IMG/VR virus record: IMGVR_UViG_3300021354_000003
Span: 1-39,396 of that record
Direction: 5' to 3' (one strand)
DNA: 39,396 nt
Source of the DNA: a virus
The notes below the pieces were generated by a model. It worked only from the letters and a program-made list of their open reading frames with translations, made no database searches and had not been told where the DNA came from. A program made the translations under genes and the position numbers. Of this stretch, positions 38,808-39,396 are shown one piece after another; position 1 is the first letter of the stretch, and each line of letters begins with the position of its first letter.

Positions 38808-39396
38808 ATGTCAAATTCGATCTTAACCATCGACATGATTACAAGAAAAGCTCTCGAAATCCTTGAGAACAACCTTGTACTCACACGCAACGTAAACCGC
38901 CAATATGATGATTCCTTTGCTGTTGAAGGTGCCAAAATTGGTTCCACTCTCCGTATCCGCTTACCAGACCGCGCTTTGGTAACTGACGGTGCCGCCTTGC
39001 AAGTTCAAGACGACAACGAACAGTACACAACTTTAACTGTAGCGTCACAAAAGCACATTGGTGTTAACTTCACCTCTGCTGAATTGACAATGCAGTTAGA
39101 TGACTTTGCAGAGCGTGTTTTAAAACCACGTATCTCTCAGTTGGCATCTTCTATTGATAATGATGTAGCAAACAGCTACAAAGCTATCTATCAGTCAGTT
39201 GGTACTCCTGGTACTACTCCTGCTACTTCTTTAGTCCTGTTGCAAGCTCAACAAAAACTGAACGAAGCGGCTGCTGTTATGTCCCCACGTTACGCTACTG
39301 TTAACCCAGCAGCCAACGCAGGTTTGGTTGAAGGTATGAAAGGTCTGTTTAATCCTACAGACACAATCAGCCGTCAATTCAAGAATGGCATGATGG
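38808..39396 (+). CDS. Major coat protein, P22 gp5-like (N-terminal part; continues at 1)
   Basis: This is the 5' part of the coat gene, running off the right edge without a stop because the circle was cut here. It starts at 38808 (after TTAGGACTTTATT) with SNSILTIDMITRKALEILEN, the usual P22 coat N-terminus, then NVNRQYDDSFAVEGAKIGST and RIRLPDRALVTDGAALQVQD. The last 120 bases equal positions 1-120; joining 38808-39276 to 1-740 gives 402 residues. Confidence 0.88.
   Translation, partial: MSNSILTIDMITRKALEILENNLVLTRNVNRQYDDSFAVEGAKIGSTLRIRLPDRALVTDGAALQVQDDNEQYTTLTVASQKHIGVNFTSAELTMQLDDFAERVLKPRISQLASSIDNDVANSYKAIYQSVGTPGTTPATSLVLLQAQQKLNEAAAVMSPRYATVNPAANAGLVEGMKGLFNPTDTISRQFKNGMM
39277..39396 (+). 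repeat. 120-bp exact terminal repeat (same as positions 1-120)
   Basis: The last 120 bases are identical to the first 120, including mid-gene coat sequence. An exact repeat ending at both window edges and cutting a gene is the mark of a circular or circularly permuted assembly, not of a biological terminal repeat. Confidence 0.95.

Noticed and set aside
39277-39396. A short biological direct terminal repeat
   Set aside because: The repeat falls in the middle of the coat gene and touches both window edges exactly; overlap from circular assembly explains it better.

Overview
This window looks like a complete genome of a tailed phage (Caudoviricetes) with a P22-like short-tailed (podovirus) virion, opened inside the coat-protein gene. 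Bases 1-120 are repeated exactly at 39277-39396, and the coat gene that begins at 38808 and runs off the right edge continues in frame at the left edge. The replicon unit is therefore about 39,276 bp, circular or circularly permuted. A Gram-negative host is implied by a two-component Rz/Rz1 spanin and by lipobox signals. An aquatic betaproteobacterium is a guess from the overall style of the proteins, not something shown here. I see no integrase, lysogeny repressor, phage RNA polymerase or tRNA gene, so host RNA polymerase and a lytic life are the simplest reading.

Layout, read as a circle from the terminase. The rightward late block (29340 to the end, then 1 to 17039) holds small and large terminase, a DUF6496-like small protein, a GroES-like co-chaperonin, the P22-type portal, a Dps/ferritin-like helical protein, a fibre-like protein, three small genes, scaffold, coat, three small head genes separated by hairpins, gp4-like and gp10-like tail-closure proteins, four consecutive fibre/spike proteins, a cupin plus 2OG-Fe(II) hydroxylase pair, three ejection-type internal proteins, a lysis cassette (two small membrane proteins, Rz with nested Rz1, lambda R-like transglycosylase), a metallophosphoesterase and a SprT-like metalloprotease.

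A leftward block (20342 to 17132) carries a VRR-NUC nuclease, a SNF2-type helicase and a chain of very small, mostly stop/start-overlapping genes including a DUF3310 protein and a repeat-bearing lipoprotein. From an overlapping divergent promoter pair at 20349-20399 a rightward early block (20433-27422) carries two small genes, a DUF2800/Cas4-like nuclease with a putative Fe-S cluster, a possible ssDNA-binding protein, a family A DNA polymerase with Leu at the position equivalent to E. coli 762, and a primase/SF3-helicase fusion. DUF2800, PolA, primase-helicase, VRR-NUC and SNF2 together form a replication set known from many phages, here split between two strands.

A second leftward block (28640 to 27453) is a run of seven small genes of unknown function. 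Between it and the terminase lies about 700 bp without a convincing gene. It holds four 11-bp direct repeats in exact phase, a perfect DnaA box, a 7-2-7 inverted repeat and many TTGTCCACA-type boxes, often spaced by 9 bp. This is the best candidate for a replication origin or other multi-site protein-binding locus and is the most unusual structure in the window.
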